From assembly GCA_016946835.1 (NCBI GenBank), contig JACVTC010000007.1, positions 1,242,501 through 1,265,000 on the forward strand: a stretch of 22,500 nt of DNA, given 5' to 3'. A program made the translations under genes and the position numbers. The notes under the pieces are model-generated. The model was given only the letters and a program-made list of their open reading frames with translations, was not told the origin of the DNA and made no database searches. Positions 1-11,445 of this stretch are shown here, piece by piece. Each line of letters opens with the position of its first letter. Within the stretch, counting starts at the first letter, position 1. The stretch is from Neocallimastix lanati (nom. inval.). Lineage: Eukaryota; Neocallimastigomycota; Neocallimastigomycetes; Neocallimastigales; Neocallimastigaceae.

Positions 1-11
1 TATTATAACAT

Positions 12-17
12 TTTATT
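12..17 (-). promoter_or_regulatory. Polyadenylation signal AATAAA of the SCP1-like gene
   Basis: Read on the minus strand, a canonical AATAAA lies about 26 bases beyond the TAA stop at 45-43 of the transgelin-like gene. The spacing fits a poly(A) signal. The hexamer is common by chance in DNA this AT-rich, so its position is the main support. Confidence 0.45.
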
Positions 18-42
18 GATAATTCAATAAATAATATTCAAT

Positions 43-1959
43 TTATTTTTCGTTCTTGAATGGATTGTTATAAACAATTTCACGTCTGTTACCGAAAGAC
101 ATACCACTTTGGCTACTACCACCAGTATAACCTTGAGAATATTTACCAGCAATAAATAAACCTTCTCTAAGCTGTTCTTCAGTGAAAGAGCATTCCTTTA
201 TTATTAAAATATATCACATAATTAATCATTAATTAATTATTATTTATCTTTTAACATTTTATCATTATCTCGATTTATTTAAATAATAAATGGATATATA
301 TAACCTATTATATTTTAAATAGAAATTTTATTAAAATATAATGAATTGATACTTACTCTACTTTTAGCTAACTTTGGACCGATTAAAGGAATATTATCAT
401 AACCACCCTTGTCATTAAGAGTTCTTGAAAGAGCAAAGAATGAATTTAAGACCTGTACATATTATTATTTATAATATTAACAGTACAAGAAAATAAATTT
501 TTATAATAATATTTTAATAAATTATAATAAAGATAATAAAGATTTAATTTATAATTATTTTTTTTACATATATTTAATAAAAATATATTAATAATTAATA
601 AATTCAGTTGTATATTATATAAATAAACTTTAATATATACTTGAAGCATATTTTTATTCTTTTTTTTTAAAATAATATTTTCCATTTTTTATAATATTTA
701 ATTAAATTATAAAATAAAATTAGTATTATTATTTAATTAAATATTTATAAATAATTATATATATTCATACTTCGTATAAATCAATAGTTTGGAAAGTCTC
801 ATGAGCTGGAACACCAAACTTTTTTAAAGCATTAAGATAAGCGGAAATGTTTTCCATCTAATATAATAATAAAAAAAAATAAAAAATAAAAATAAAAAAA
901 CAAAAATAAAAAATAAATATAATAATTAATTAAATAATAATTATGATAATATACAAATTAAATTAATAATATTTATCTTACTTGCATGAATGGCATCTTA
1001 GAAGTATTAATTTTTCTAATTATTCCTGGTTCAATTTTGTTAGCAAGTCTGTTATATTTAAAAAGATTTAGTGTTAATTTTATCATATATTTGTATATAA
1101 TTTTCAGATTATTTATACATTTATATAAATAATATAATTAATATCTTAAATAATTATTACTCAAAATAATGAAGTTCATTAACACATTACTTACTTGCAT
1201 AATATAACGCCATTTTTCAATATTTCTTGGAAACTTTGGTCAGTTGGAAGTTCTTCACCAAGGATAGTAGAAATCCATCCACGAACTTCTTTTTCGTTAT
1301 CATTATCGTATTGTTCAGAACGCTTCTTAGCTATTTCATTAATATAAATTTTTAATTTTTATTTTTTTTATATAAAAAAAATAAAAATATTTCAATTAAT
1401 CAATCAGTTTTTATATAAAATATATATAGAAATAAAAATAGAAACAATTCTCCATTTATTTGTTTATCATATTATATGTATTCCCGAATCACTTTCCAGA
1501 ACTTTTAATAATAAATATTATTAATTTATTAGTTGTTTTTTTTTACAAAAGTATAACATTTCTTCCATAAATATTTCATCTTTTTTTATATATACCTTTT
1601 ATAAATCTACTAAACCTTTCAAAAATTATAATAATATTCATCATAATATTTTATCTATTACTAAATAATTTAGTTTATTAAAATACATATAATTTATTTT
1701 TTTTATAAAATTATAATATTTAAAATATATTCAGTAACAAATTACTTATTTTATGTAAACAACAATATATTTCAAGATTTAATTTAAAAATAACATTTCA
1801 TTTTGTTTAATTTTTTATTTACATGTTATTTTTTTTATTTATTTATTAATATATTAATTATTGTTTACATTTATGTTTACTTTTTAAATAAATATTTATT
1901 CATTATAATACTTTAATAATGTTTTTACCTAAATCTTGGTCTAAACTAGTGACAGACAT
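43..1959 (-). CDS. SCP1: Transgelin/calponin-family actin-bundling protein (Scp1/Stg1-like), six exons
   Basis: Spliced minus-strand gene. Exons 1959-1929, 1330-1195, 1048-982, 857-771, 452-357 and 195-43 give 570 nt, or 189 aa plus stop. All five introns are GT...AG, several with GTAAGT or GTAAGA donors, and the phases are consistent. Residues about 1-10 (MSVTSLDQDL) resemble the start of yeast Scp1. Residues about 25-140 form one calponin-homology (CH) domain, with landmarks GWISTILGEELP, FQEILKNGVILCKLANKIEPG, TSKMPFMQMENISAYLNAL, KKFGVPAHETFQTIDLYE. The tail has TEEQLREGLFIAGKYSQGYT, then a calponin-type repeat SSQSGMSFGNRREIV. Length and architecture match the transgelin family (about 200 aa). 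Known members bind and cross-link F-actin in cortical patches. No lesions are visible. Start choice: the ATG at 1959 opens an exon whose donor phase fits exon 2. Confidence 0.93.
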
Positions 1960-3287
1960 TTTAAATAAATATTTACTTTATAAACAATAAAATTAATATT
2001 TATATTTAAAATAAAAAATATATTTATTTATATAACTTTAAAATAAAACAAAACAAAAAAAAAAAAAAAAAAAAAAATAAGAAGATTTTATTATTCTTTA
2101 TATTTTGACCTATCAATATATTAATTACTAATGATTTAATTATAATATTAATATTGTATTTTATTATAATTTTATTATTAATATATCTTTTGCTACAAAA
2201 AAAATAATTTTATGATTTATTTATTATTTATTATTTATTATTTATTTATTTATTTATTTATTTATTATTTATTTATTTATTTATCTATTTATTTATATTT
2301 TTATATATTAGTAATTATAAAATTACTTTAATAAAAATAAATGATAAGTAATTGTAATAATATATTCATATTATAAAAACTATTAATACTATTCCCATAT
2401 ATTGATATATTGATTAATATAATAAAGTAAATAATAAATATTCTATCTTTATAATCTTTATAATAATTACAAACGGTTTATATAAATATTATGTTTTGGT
2501 TTTTAATTAGATATAAAAAACTTTAATTAATATTATTTTTTTAATTAATGTTTTATATTTGATTATTAATTATACTTTAATTTATATGATTTTAGTGTAT
2601 AATCAAACATTTAAAGTTTTCAAAGAAGCAAAACCAATGGATTTTTATAAAAAATATTTTCTCTCTCTTTTTTTTTTTTTTTTTAATAATAAGAAATTAA
2701 TTATAAAATAAATATAATTAAGCTTTTTTTTTAATTAAAAAGTAAATTGTATTAAATCCAATAATATATTAAAACATAACAAAGTGTTTATATTATTTTT
2801 AATTTTTATATACCCAAAATAAGAAAATTATGAAAAGTTTTTTCATATTAATTCATATTTATAAATGTATTATTTATATAATATATAACAAAATTATTTA
2901 ATCAGCCTATTATGTAAATATTTTTTATCATTACTTAATAATTTAATTATATTAATATTATATTACATTTTATATTTAATACGATCTTCATATTATTAAT
3001 CTAACCTTTTGTTATTATATGAATATCTATATTATTCACATTTTACCCTATTCAAATTACATAATTACATCATATTACATGATATAGTATAATATTTATT
3101 TTAAATATTTACACTATTTTGTCACAGTGTATTAGTCTAAAAAAATATTAAATATTAACTACTTCGATTAATTTTCGTTGAGTCTGAAAAAGTATTTTCT
3201 TTAAACTATTTTTAAACTATATTTTATATTCTGATCCATATTAATAAACTTTTTATTTTTTTTAGACAAGAAATTAACTTTATTTAG

Positions 3288-3425
3288 TAATGCTTAATTA
3301 AAATAGCAAAAAAAAAAAAATACATGATAATAAATTTTTATATTAATAACAATGTTTAATAATGTTTAATTAAAACGACATAAAAAAAATAATACATGAA
3401 AATGAATTCTTATTTTAATATTAAA
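3288..3425. repeat. Diverged tandem duplication, period about 71 bp
   Basis: Two adjacent units begin at 3288 (TAATGCTTAATTAAAATAGC) and 3359 (TAATGTTTAATTAAAACGAC). Both continue with an A run, then TACATGA and an A/T-rich tail. The match is good but diverged, so the duplication is old. No coding content is visible. Confidence 0.6.
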
Positions 3426-3654
3426 AGTATACTATGAGTTTTGAGAAAGAAAAGATTTATGACTCTTACCATTTATCTATAGTAATTTCATATAAATTAA
3501 GATAAGTGTTCGAATCCGAATCATCTTTTTTCCTTATTATTTCAATAACTACATTTTTGAAATTAATAAAATATTATTTTATCACAGTACTTTTTTTTCA
3601 TTAATTTAGATCATTCTAATTCTTAATATTTTCTTTTAGATTGGGATTAATAAG

Positions 3655-3688
3655 AAGGGAGGACAATAGGACCTCTAGTCTCTCCCTT
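3655..3688. other. GC-richer hairpin
   Basis: AAGGGAG (3655-3661) pairs exactly with CTCCCTT (3682-3688). GAC (3662-3664) then pairs with GTC (3678-3680), leaving one bulged T, for ten pairs around a 13-base loop. It lies in a short island of higher G+C (about 3640-3780) in an otherwise A/T desert. Function is unknown. It may be a fragment of an old mobile element. Confidence 0.45.
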
Positions 3689-5222
3689 AAACGTATCAAA
3701 TACTCTAGTAGCAAGATCGATCCAGAAACTTTATGTCAAGTACAAACTACAAGGATAAGAATTGGAAAAATATTTTAATTTTTAATAACTTATTTCTTCT
3801 TTTTTTTTTAAAAAAAAAAAATTCAAATATTATTTCACTTATTTAATGTTAAAAAACGTATATCATTTTCCTTATTTAATATTAAAATAGAATTATTATC
3901 TTACTTAATATCTTATTTATATTAAATATTATTGAAAAATTAATTATTTAAAAAGCTAATACCATTGATTAGATATATAAATAAAAAATTCAAAATTAAA
4001 AGTAAATAAATAAATTTTATACAATTGATTTATTATTAATTAAGGTTTTTAGCTTCTAAAATTCAAAAAATATAATAAAATTTATAGATTATTAATTTAA
4101 TTATATATATATCATAGTTATATTATTGGATAATTTTTATAATTTAGTAATTTTAAATAATAAATATTTTTATTTTAAAGCAGGGAAAATTATTTTATTT
4201 TAGATTATTAAATGAATATAATAGTGCTAAAGAGATTAGAAAGAACAGAAATTTCAATGAAAGAATGGTGAACCAAAAGAAAAAATATTATTATTTTTAA
4301 TTTTTATATCAGATAAAGTTTATATAAAATAACTTAATAAATTTTTATCTATAAATAATTACACAAAATATTTATTATTTATTTACATTTATGTAGATTG
4401 TTTTATAAAAAAAAAATTTTTTTATAAGGTTTTATTATTAAATTATAAATAAATGAAATTTATTTATATCAAAATTAAATATATATTCTAGTTATTATTT
4501 CTCTTTTGACTTTCCCTTTTTCTTTTTTGAATATATCTTATCTGTTAAAATATTAATATATAAAAAATTATAAGCACACTATTATTATACATTTTTAAGC
4601 CAATCATGGATAAAATGTAATATTTATATGTACATTATTAAGTATATCATATATATCATATTAATAATTTATAATTATTATATTTGTTTTATCTTCATTT
4701 AATTAATGAAAATAAATTGACAAAATTGGAATATCCCTTTACAAAAAAAAAAAATTTTTTTTGATTCATAAAAAATCTTTTTATTTCCTTTTTTTTTTTC
4801 TTTTATTGTATTAATTTTTCATTTTTTTATAGTATAAAAGTACTGAAGTTTTTCCATATTTTCCAATGTTGTGACAAATATATATATATTTTATAATTTT
4901 TATTAAAAAAGATAATGATATTAAAGTATTATTAATAATATTTGAAATATATGTATATTTAATATTTTTTAATTATTATAATGGGATAAAAATCAAAAAG
5001 TTATTGCAATAAAGAGTTATATTAAACCTCAAATATTATGACTTTTTCACTGGGTTTTTTTCATTAATATTATAATAAAATATTATAACTTAATATGATA
5101 TAAAAGAAGAGAAGAGAAGAGAAAAAAAAAGAATATATTAAAAACTATATTAACTTTAATATTGAATATTATAATAAATTTATATAATATTTAAATACAT
5201 ATATTATATATATAAATATTCG

Positions 5223-5259
<37 letters not shown>

Positions 5260-5460
5260 TATACATTTTTTTTATTTACAATTTAAATAAAAGTAAACAA
5301 TAATTGTAGTAGGTTGAAAATTATAATTTTAATTCTAATTGAAAAAATAATTATCTTTTATTTAAATTACATGATGAATTCTAAGAAAATAATTCAATAT
5401 TATTATTATTATTTATATATTTATATATATATTTAAATTAAATAGAATAAGAATATTAAA

Positions 5461-6845
5461 ATGACCAATTATCGTGATTTAGCAAAGAAATATGAAGAAG
5501 ATTTAATTTCTACTTTAAGAAAACTTGTTGTTATTAAATCTTATTATGATGAAAGTACTGTTAGTGAAGAGCATCCATTTGGAAAAGGTGTCACTCAAGG
5601 TTTAGAATTCCTTGAAGAACTTGCTAGAAAAGATGGATTTAAGACTAAAATATATGATAATAAAGTTTTAGAAATTATTGCTGGTGATTATGAACAAAAT
5701 GTTACCCTTTTAGCTCATACTGATGTTGTTCCAGCTGGTGGTGCAGGTTGGGAATATGATCCATTTGTTCTTACTGAAGTAGATGGTGTTTTACGTGGTC
5801 GTAGTGTTAGTGATGATAAAGGATCATTACTATCTTCTTACTATGCCTTAAAATTACTTAAGGATAATAACCTCTTAGGTAAGTACCAAGTTCGTTTACT
5901 TGTTGGTGGTAACGAAGAAAGTGGTTCAGCCTGTATGCATCATTATTTCAAAACTTTAAAGATGAAACAACCAACTTTAGGTTTCTCTCCATATGCTGAT
6001 TTCCCATTAATTTATGCTAAAAAGGGTATTATTAATTATGAAGCTGAAGGTGACTTTAAATTAGAAAAAATTCATTCATTCAAGGGTGGTGTTGCCTTTA
6101 ACAGTGTTATCGACAATTTCGTTGTTAATATGGATACTGATCCAAAATTCATTGAATTTTTAAAAGAAAACAAGGTTAATTTCACACATGTTGAAAACGG
6201 TAGTAATATGGATGTAACTTTCATTGGTAAGACTGCTCATGGTTCTACTCCAGAACAAGGTATTAATGCCTGTATTGTTGGTGTTACCAATTTAAATAAA
6301 TTCTATAATATTAAGGAATTAAAGAAAATTGCCGATTTATACACTGATCACTTTGGTCGTGGTATTAATGCTTATAATGAAAGTAAGGAAATGAACAAGA
6401 ACAGTATGAATCTTGGAATTGCTGAATATAAGAATAGCCACTAAAAGTTAACTGTTAATTTCGATTATGTCAATGGTGTTGACCCAGAACAAGTACTAAA
6501 AAATATTACTGAAGCAAATAAGCCATTCACCGTTAAGGTTACTCTTAGAGATGCTTTACTTTTCTATCCACTTGATTCTACCTTAGTTTCTACTTTATTA
6601 AATGTTTATAGAGAAGAATAGAGAAGAAACTGGTGATATTGAAAGTAAGCCACTTGCTATTGGTGGTGGTACATATGCCAAGGATGCAGATAATGTTATT
6701 GCCTTTGGTTTAATTTTCCCAGGTCATTAACCCGATATGAATGGTCCAAAGGAAAATATGCCAAAAGAATATTTATTCAAAGGTATTTACATTTATCCTC
6801 ATGCCATTGCTGCTCTTGGTAAAAAAAATTGAAGAAGGACTTTAA
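5461..6845 (+). pseudogene. Broken PepV/Sapep-like M20 dipeptidase of bacterial type
   Basis: The relic is collinear with a whole M20 dipeptidase of the PepV/Sapep type (about 460 codons, the usual family length) and has no introns. These are zinc enzymes that split dipeptides. Visible motifs: AHTDVVPAGGAGWEYDPF (metal His and bridging Asp region), GRSVSDDKG, NEESG, a PYADFPLIYAKKG block, TAHGSTPEQGINA in the lid domain, and IGGGTYAKDADNVIAFG near the C-terminus. Four lesions: TAA at 6442-6444, a 10-bp tandem duplication (TAGAGAAGAA at 6609-6618 and 6619-6628) that shifts the frame and makes a TAG, TAA at 6728-6730, and one extra A in the A8 run at 6821-6828, after which the old stop would be 6843-6845. 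Two probable metal ligands are also changed (PDA to PYA, and MHGP to MNGP). The intact first 327 codons lack the C-terminal catalytic part. Codon use looks ameliorated to the host. Gain from a bacterium is inference. Confidence 0.88.
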
Positions 6846-8373
6846 ATGATTTTGGAAAAGTATGGGAATTTTTTTTATTTAATTAATTAAATAATAATAA
6901 TTCATTATTAAAAATTTAAAAAAAAAATACACTTATATATTTTGTAAATATGATACAAATAATTCAAACAATTTACACATAAAAGAAATATACAATATTT
7001 TAATAAATACAAAACAAAACAAAAATAAAGATTATAATTTAAACGAAATATATAAATATTTTATTAGTAAAAATAATTTTAATAAATATTAATGTATATA
7101 CTATTTCGTTATAGAAACGCATGATAATAACAAAAATTCAGTGTATGTAAAAAAGATGATAATAATAATGTAAAAATTTAAGCCATAGTATAATAATTAA
7201 TAAAATATTAAAAATAATTTCAATAGATTTAATAATAAATTTTTATAAAATGCCTTTATTATTTTATTATTACTTTAATATATATATAAATTAAGTTCAT
7301 TGATTTTTATATTTAAATTTAATATATAATTAAATTTATAATATAGTATTTGTTAATTAAAATTATGGCATTATTTAACTATATTAAAAAAAATTTTTTT
7401 TTAATTAATAACATATTTTTAAATTTAAATTTAATTAATGTTTCTTTCAAAATGTTTCTTTCAAAACTTTTTTTTTAAAAAAATAACTTAAATTAAAATT
7501 AATATATTTATATTAAAATTGAATTTTTCTATTTGTTAATTTACTTAAAAATAGTAAATTTTACAAAAAAAAAAAAAAAAAAAAATGAAAGGGTTAAAAA
7601 CTTGATTATTAAAAAAAAAAAAATTATATACTTTATGATACCAAAAATGAAAAGAAAAAATTTATTAAATTTAAATTTAGATACTATATTATATAACAAA
7701 AAAAAATGATAAATATGATATAAATAATATTAGAAATTAGTAATTATAAAATTGCAATAAAGATGTAATTAAAAAAAAAATCGATATAATTTAAATGATA
7801 TTTTTAAATTGTAAAAATACTTCATATTTATAAATTTTTTATAGCCTATAAATTAATATTATCATATTTTTTTATATTTAATATATAATTATATATGATA
7901 ATGATAAAAATAGTGAAAATGTCATAATTACTTTTTTAATATTACTTTTTATATAAATTTATATATTTTAGTTCCAAAGATACCAGTTTTTACGAAATAA
8001 AAAAAAAATATATAACAAAATATTAATAATTTATATATTATAAAATTTATTTTATTATATTTCATATGATTGTTATATTTACTTTATAATTCAGTATTAA
8101 TTTTATATTTTATTTATTATTGTAAAATAGTATTGTTTTTTTTTTTTTTTAAAAAAAAGAAAATAATAATTAAAATATATTTTAGTTTTAACAATATAAT
8201 TATAATATTTATAATATTTTTATTTACATAAAAATATATTTAATATAATCTGTCTTTTAATTTTAAAATTTTTCATATTTCTTAATAATGTTAATTATAT
8301 AAAATTTAATATATATAATGTTAATAATTACTTGTTTATCATAATATTAATAATTTTTTTTTATGAAATTTTA
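6846..8373. other. A/T-rich intergenic region, nothing supported
   Basis: I see only A/T homopolymers and near-random A/T sequence. One small direct repeat occurs at about 7437-7466 (AATGTTTCTTTCAAA twice in a row). No open frame with a coding look, no RNA gene and no terminator beyond ordinary T or A runs. Confidence 0.6.
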
Positions 8374-8625
8374 AGGAGTGTCAACTCTGAAAATGCAATA
8401 TGATAGGCTACCAGGGCCAATGACTCTGAAGGAGAAGACCATAAATTCTTTCAGATAGTAAATTCAAACGCTAATCCGGAATAAGAATTCTTCTTAAACA
8501 GAAATCTTATAATTTTGGAATGAAGTTCGTCATATATGAACTTTGTTCTGATTTTGTTTATATACTTTATTAGAATATTACTTTTATTTCATATTATTAT
8601 ATTCGTATTGGATGTATAATGGCTA

Positions 8626-8681
8626 TTTTTTTATTGATTGTGTTTTTTTTTTATAAAAAAAACACACAATCAATAAAAAAA
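8626..8681. repeat. Perfect 18-bp inverted repeat inside LINE copy B0
   Basis: TTTTTTTATTGATTGTGT (8626-8643) is the exact reverse complement of 8664-8681. The spacer is itself mostly a T run followed by an A run, so a longer imperfect hairpin is possible. Copy B1 has no such palindrome at the corresponding place, so it arose in this copy. Confidence 0.7.
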
Positions 8682-8691
8682 GTTATAAATT

Positions 8692-8704
8692 CACAATAAT
8701 TGTG
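8692..8704 (+). other. 3'-terminal hairpin of LINE family B (copy B0)
   Basis: CACAA-TAA-TTGTG lies 8 bases before the A run. The counterpart in copy B1 (17752-17764) is CGCAA-TAA-TTGCG. The pair that differs changes on both sides (A-T against G-C), so the stem is kept. A 3' stem-loop that the element's reverse transcriptase recognises is known for several LINE clades. Its use here is inferred. Confidence 0.55.
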
Positions 8705-8720
8705 GCTGTATAAAAAAAAA

Positions 8721-9442
8721 TTTAATTTATATTAATTTATCTTTTAGTATATTTAAATTAATATGAAATTTGCCAATGTCAAAATTATTATTTATTCAGG
8801 CAAAAAAAAAATTTTAGTGATGAATTTATTTAATATTAATTTAATTAATTTATACTAAATAATTATAAAATCGAGATTAACTAATCATTTATTGATTTGA
8901 TTTAATTTTTTTCCATTATCTTTTTTATTTTTACTTTTTAATTTTTTATTTATTTATTATTATTTTTTATTAAATAGTCTATTTATATTTATTTATTGCT
9001 GTATTTTTGATATAGATCATGATTTTAGAAGTGAATGAAATTATTAATGAAAAATCATTGAAAATTTTAACTTGATGAATAAAGACCTTTTACTTTTTAA
9101 ATTAGTTGTTTAATTATATCCAATTTTTTTTTTTTTTTTTTTTTTCATAGTTATATGAAATATATAAAATAAAATAAATAGTAATAAAACAATATATTTA
9201 TTAATATTTTATTATAAAACAAATATATATTATTGATTTAATATAATCATTTAAGAAATGAATCATTTTTTTATATTTATAAAATATACTAACCAATTAT
9301 ATTATAATTAGAAATTCATTAATAATTTTTTCTTTTAATTAGTTCGAAAAAATACTTTAATAATACTAATTTTGATAGTTATAATATTTTTATTTTCAAT
9401 AATATATCAATTACTTTTTGTATCATAGAATTCAATGCTTAG

Positions 9443-9479
<37 letters not shown>

Positions 9480-10007
9480 TGTGTACTATCATTGAAGATG
9501 TAAGATAAAATATTATATAATACATAAATATAAATATCTACTTATCTTTTATGATAAGAAATAATATATATATGAGTATGAGTATGAGTTTTTTTTTTTT
9601 TTTTTTTTTTTTTATAGGATGAATTGTATAAATTTTAATAAATAAAAATAAATCGAAAAGAATTATATATTAAATATCATATGCTGATATTCTCTGTATA
9701 TATGAATGTAATTATATTAAATATTTGAAAATAATAAAAAAGAAAAAATAAAGATTTACTTGATTTAATTTGAAAAAAAAAAATTTATAGAAGTAATAAT
9801 TATTATTTTAAATTACTGATATTTATTAACTAATAGAATAATCAATTTTAAGTTCGCATTAATACAAATTATTAATAGATAAAAGAAAAATATTATTTTC
9901 TTTATTTGTTTCATATATCTTTTTTTATTAGAGTATTATTATATTATTTAATCTTGCATTTATTATTTATTTTTATTTCTAGTTTTTATTTTATTTTACA
10001 TTATTTA

Positions 10008-10043
<36 letters not shown>

Positions 10044-10317
10044 TTTATCATTTATTTTATTTTATTTTTATTTTTTTTTTTTTTTTTTTGCTTCAATATT
10101 TTATATTTATATTTAAAATTTTATTTTTCAATTATTACATTTATTGCCAATTTATAAATAAAATTTAAAGAGAGTAATAATAGTTAATATTTATTTTTTA
10201 TTTATTTAAACTCTTAAATTAATTTACCATTTGTAGTTATAACTATAGAACAGAATTTTGGATTCCAATTATAATAACATAGGAAAGTCTCTCAGTATGA
10301 TTAGGTATTTAACTGAC
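8721..10317. other. A/T-rich intergenic region with microsatellites
   Basis: It holds an (AT)n tract at about 9446-9475, a triple ATGAGT followed by a long T run at about 9572-9615, a (TTA)n tract at about 10008-10042 and several T runs. An open frame at 9906-10157 is only the (TTA)n and T runs read as Ile and Phe. No gene is supported. Confidence 0.55.
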
Positions 10318-10961
10318 CCATTTTGAGTCTAACGCTTCAGTAGAGGTAGAGCACCAATTATCATTGATTATATAAATAAGAAATTGTTTGAATCCAGTAA
10401 GTCCATTACAGCCAATTTAATATGGCAAAGAAGTACTGAATGACTTTACGCTTATTTGATAAATTATTATAAGTTTTTCAATAATATTATATTTCTGTAT
10501 ATAACTTGTTTTTGAATCAATATTAGTACTTAACTATTGTTAAGCTTTTTCCTTGTGCATATAAGAACGAGAGAAGAATAAGCGGCATCGACTTCTTTCT
10601 GAGTTTTTACAACTTTATTTTCACAAAATTTATAATAACCTATTAATATTTAAGGTTTTGACTTTCCCAATAGGTTCATTATATATTAAAGTAGTAATAC
10701 TTTTTTTTTTTTTAATTTTTTGGTAGTAGTTACTTTTGGAAGACAACATTTGAAATTAGAAGCACCTGGACATAGACCAGGTACAATATTACCAATTTTA
10801 CGTTCTGATGAAAACATAAACTTTCCAGTTTTATTACCAGATTTATATGTAATTTTTGACAACATTTTAATATTATTTGAATTGGATAGATAACTATTAG
10901 AAACTGATTTACATTCGTATTTACTATAATTAGCTGTACTTAATACAAATAACTGAAACAC
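10318..10961 (-). pseudogene. Decayed coding relic with a Cys-rich GLCPGASNFKCC motif
   Basis: I cannot name this gene. Minus-strand codons from 10961 to 10686 encode a 91-residue open stretch containing ERKIGNIVPGLCPGASNFKCCLP. That resembles the small CPG...CC cysteine-rich segments found at the N-terminus of some secreted fungal proteins. The track-style start is a GTG; TTTCAG just there could instead be a splice acceptor. A Lys-rich run follows. Further on, another frame (about 10640-10530) reads VVKTQKEVDAAYSSL, which looks like the end of a FIVAR-type repeat of bacterial surface proteins. A third stretch (about 10440-10318) reads IGCNGLTGFKQFL...NDNWCSTSTEALDSKWVS. The base composition is richer than the flanks. 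Reading these as one dead secreted-protein gene is inference, and the parts may be unrelated. Confidence 0.3.
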
Positions 10962-11392
10962 AAGAGCATTTTACATTAACAACTAAAGTAGTTAATGAAA
11001 CTAATAAATGTAATAATAATTTTGAATTAAAACGAATTTATTTATTTATTATTTTTTTTTTATTACCCATATCTTTAATAATTTAATTTTATTTTTAAAA
11101 TAAAGGATGTTTTATCAGTTATTTATTTATTATTATTATTATTTTCAATTTATACATATAATATATATATTTTTCAAAACTAAAAAAAGGAAAAAATAGT
11201 TACAGGAATAGAATAAAAAATTTCATTAAAAGTTTTAGCAATATAATTTTATGATTTAACATAGAATATCAAAAATATTGAAAAAATAAGAATTAAAATT
11301 TAGTCATTAAACAATATAAATTTTTATTTTATGGTTTATTCGTTAATATTTTATTATAATATATTTTTTTTTTATTAATACAATAATAATTA

Positions 11393-11445
<53 letters not shown>

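Larger units (their letters stand above)
1960..5460. other. Long A/T-rich intergenic region without a supported gene
   Basis: The stretch is A/T homopolymers, TATTTA-type simple repeats (about 2216-2300), a purine run near 5103-5135 and an (AT)n tract at about 5237-5263 just upstream of the dipeptidase relic. The part next to 1960 should hold the SCP1 promoter, but no convincing TATA or factor site stands out against the background. Two structured spots are listed separately (3288-3425 and 3655-3688). A short coding-like patch at 4196-4290 is discussed in the findings. Confidence 0.6.
8374..8720 (+). mobile_element. 5'-truncated LINE fragment, family B 3' end (copy B0)
   Basis: The first part matches two other places in the window (about 17410-17590 and 22345-22500). 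Shared landmarks are GGAGTGTCAAC, the last codons of the element's ORF (M-[PT]-[LQ]-KEKTI-[IN]-SFR then TAG, here ending at about 8459), the block TCAAACGCTAATCC, and CTGATTTTGTTTATA. It ends with a CACAA-TAA-TTGTG hairpin, GGCTGTATA and a short A run (8712-8720), the same layout as copy B1. The lone, 5'-truncated, A-tailed fragment is what incomplete target-primed reverse transcription leaves. It codes for nothing usable. Confidence 0.8.

Noticed and set aside
446-685. 79-residue open frame on the minus strand
   Set aside because: It is low-complexity Asn/Lys/Tyr sequence lying inside intron 4 of the SCP1-like gene, and no family is recognisable.
3445-3530. tRNA-like B box (GTTCGAATCC) followed by a T run
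   Set aside because: The T stem does not pair, no A box is found at the right distance and there is no acceptor partner. It is probably chance or a very old relic.
5461-6444. The first 327 codons as a complete functional protein
   Set aside because: Clear family homology continues past the stop for about 400 more bases, including the C-terminal catalytic region, so this is only the open part of a pseudogene.
9906-10157. 83-residue open frame, very hydrophobic
   Set aside because: It is a (TTA)n tract and T runs read as Ile and Phe. It has no real composition of a membrane protein.
10325-10400. tRNA-like D arm (GCTTCAGTAGAGGTAGAGC) and GTTTGAATCC
   Set aside because: No acceptor stem or T stem forms, and the minus strand here has a coding-like reading instead.
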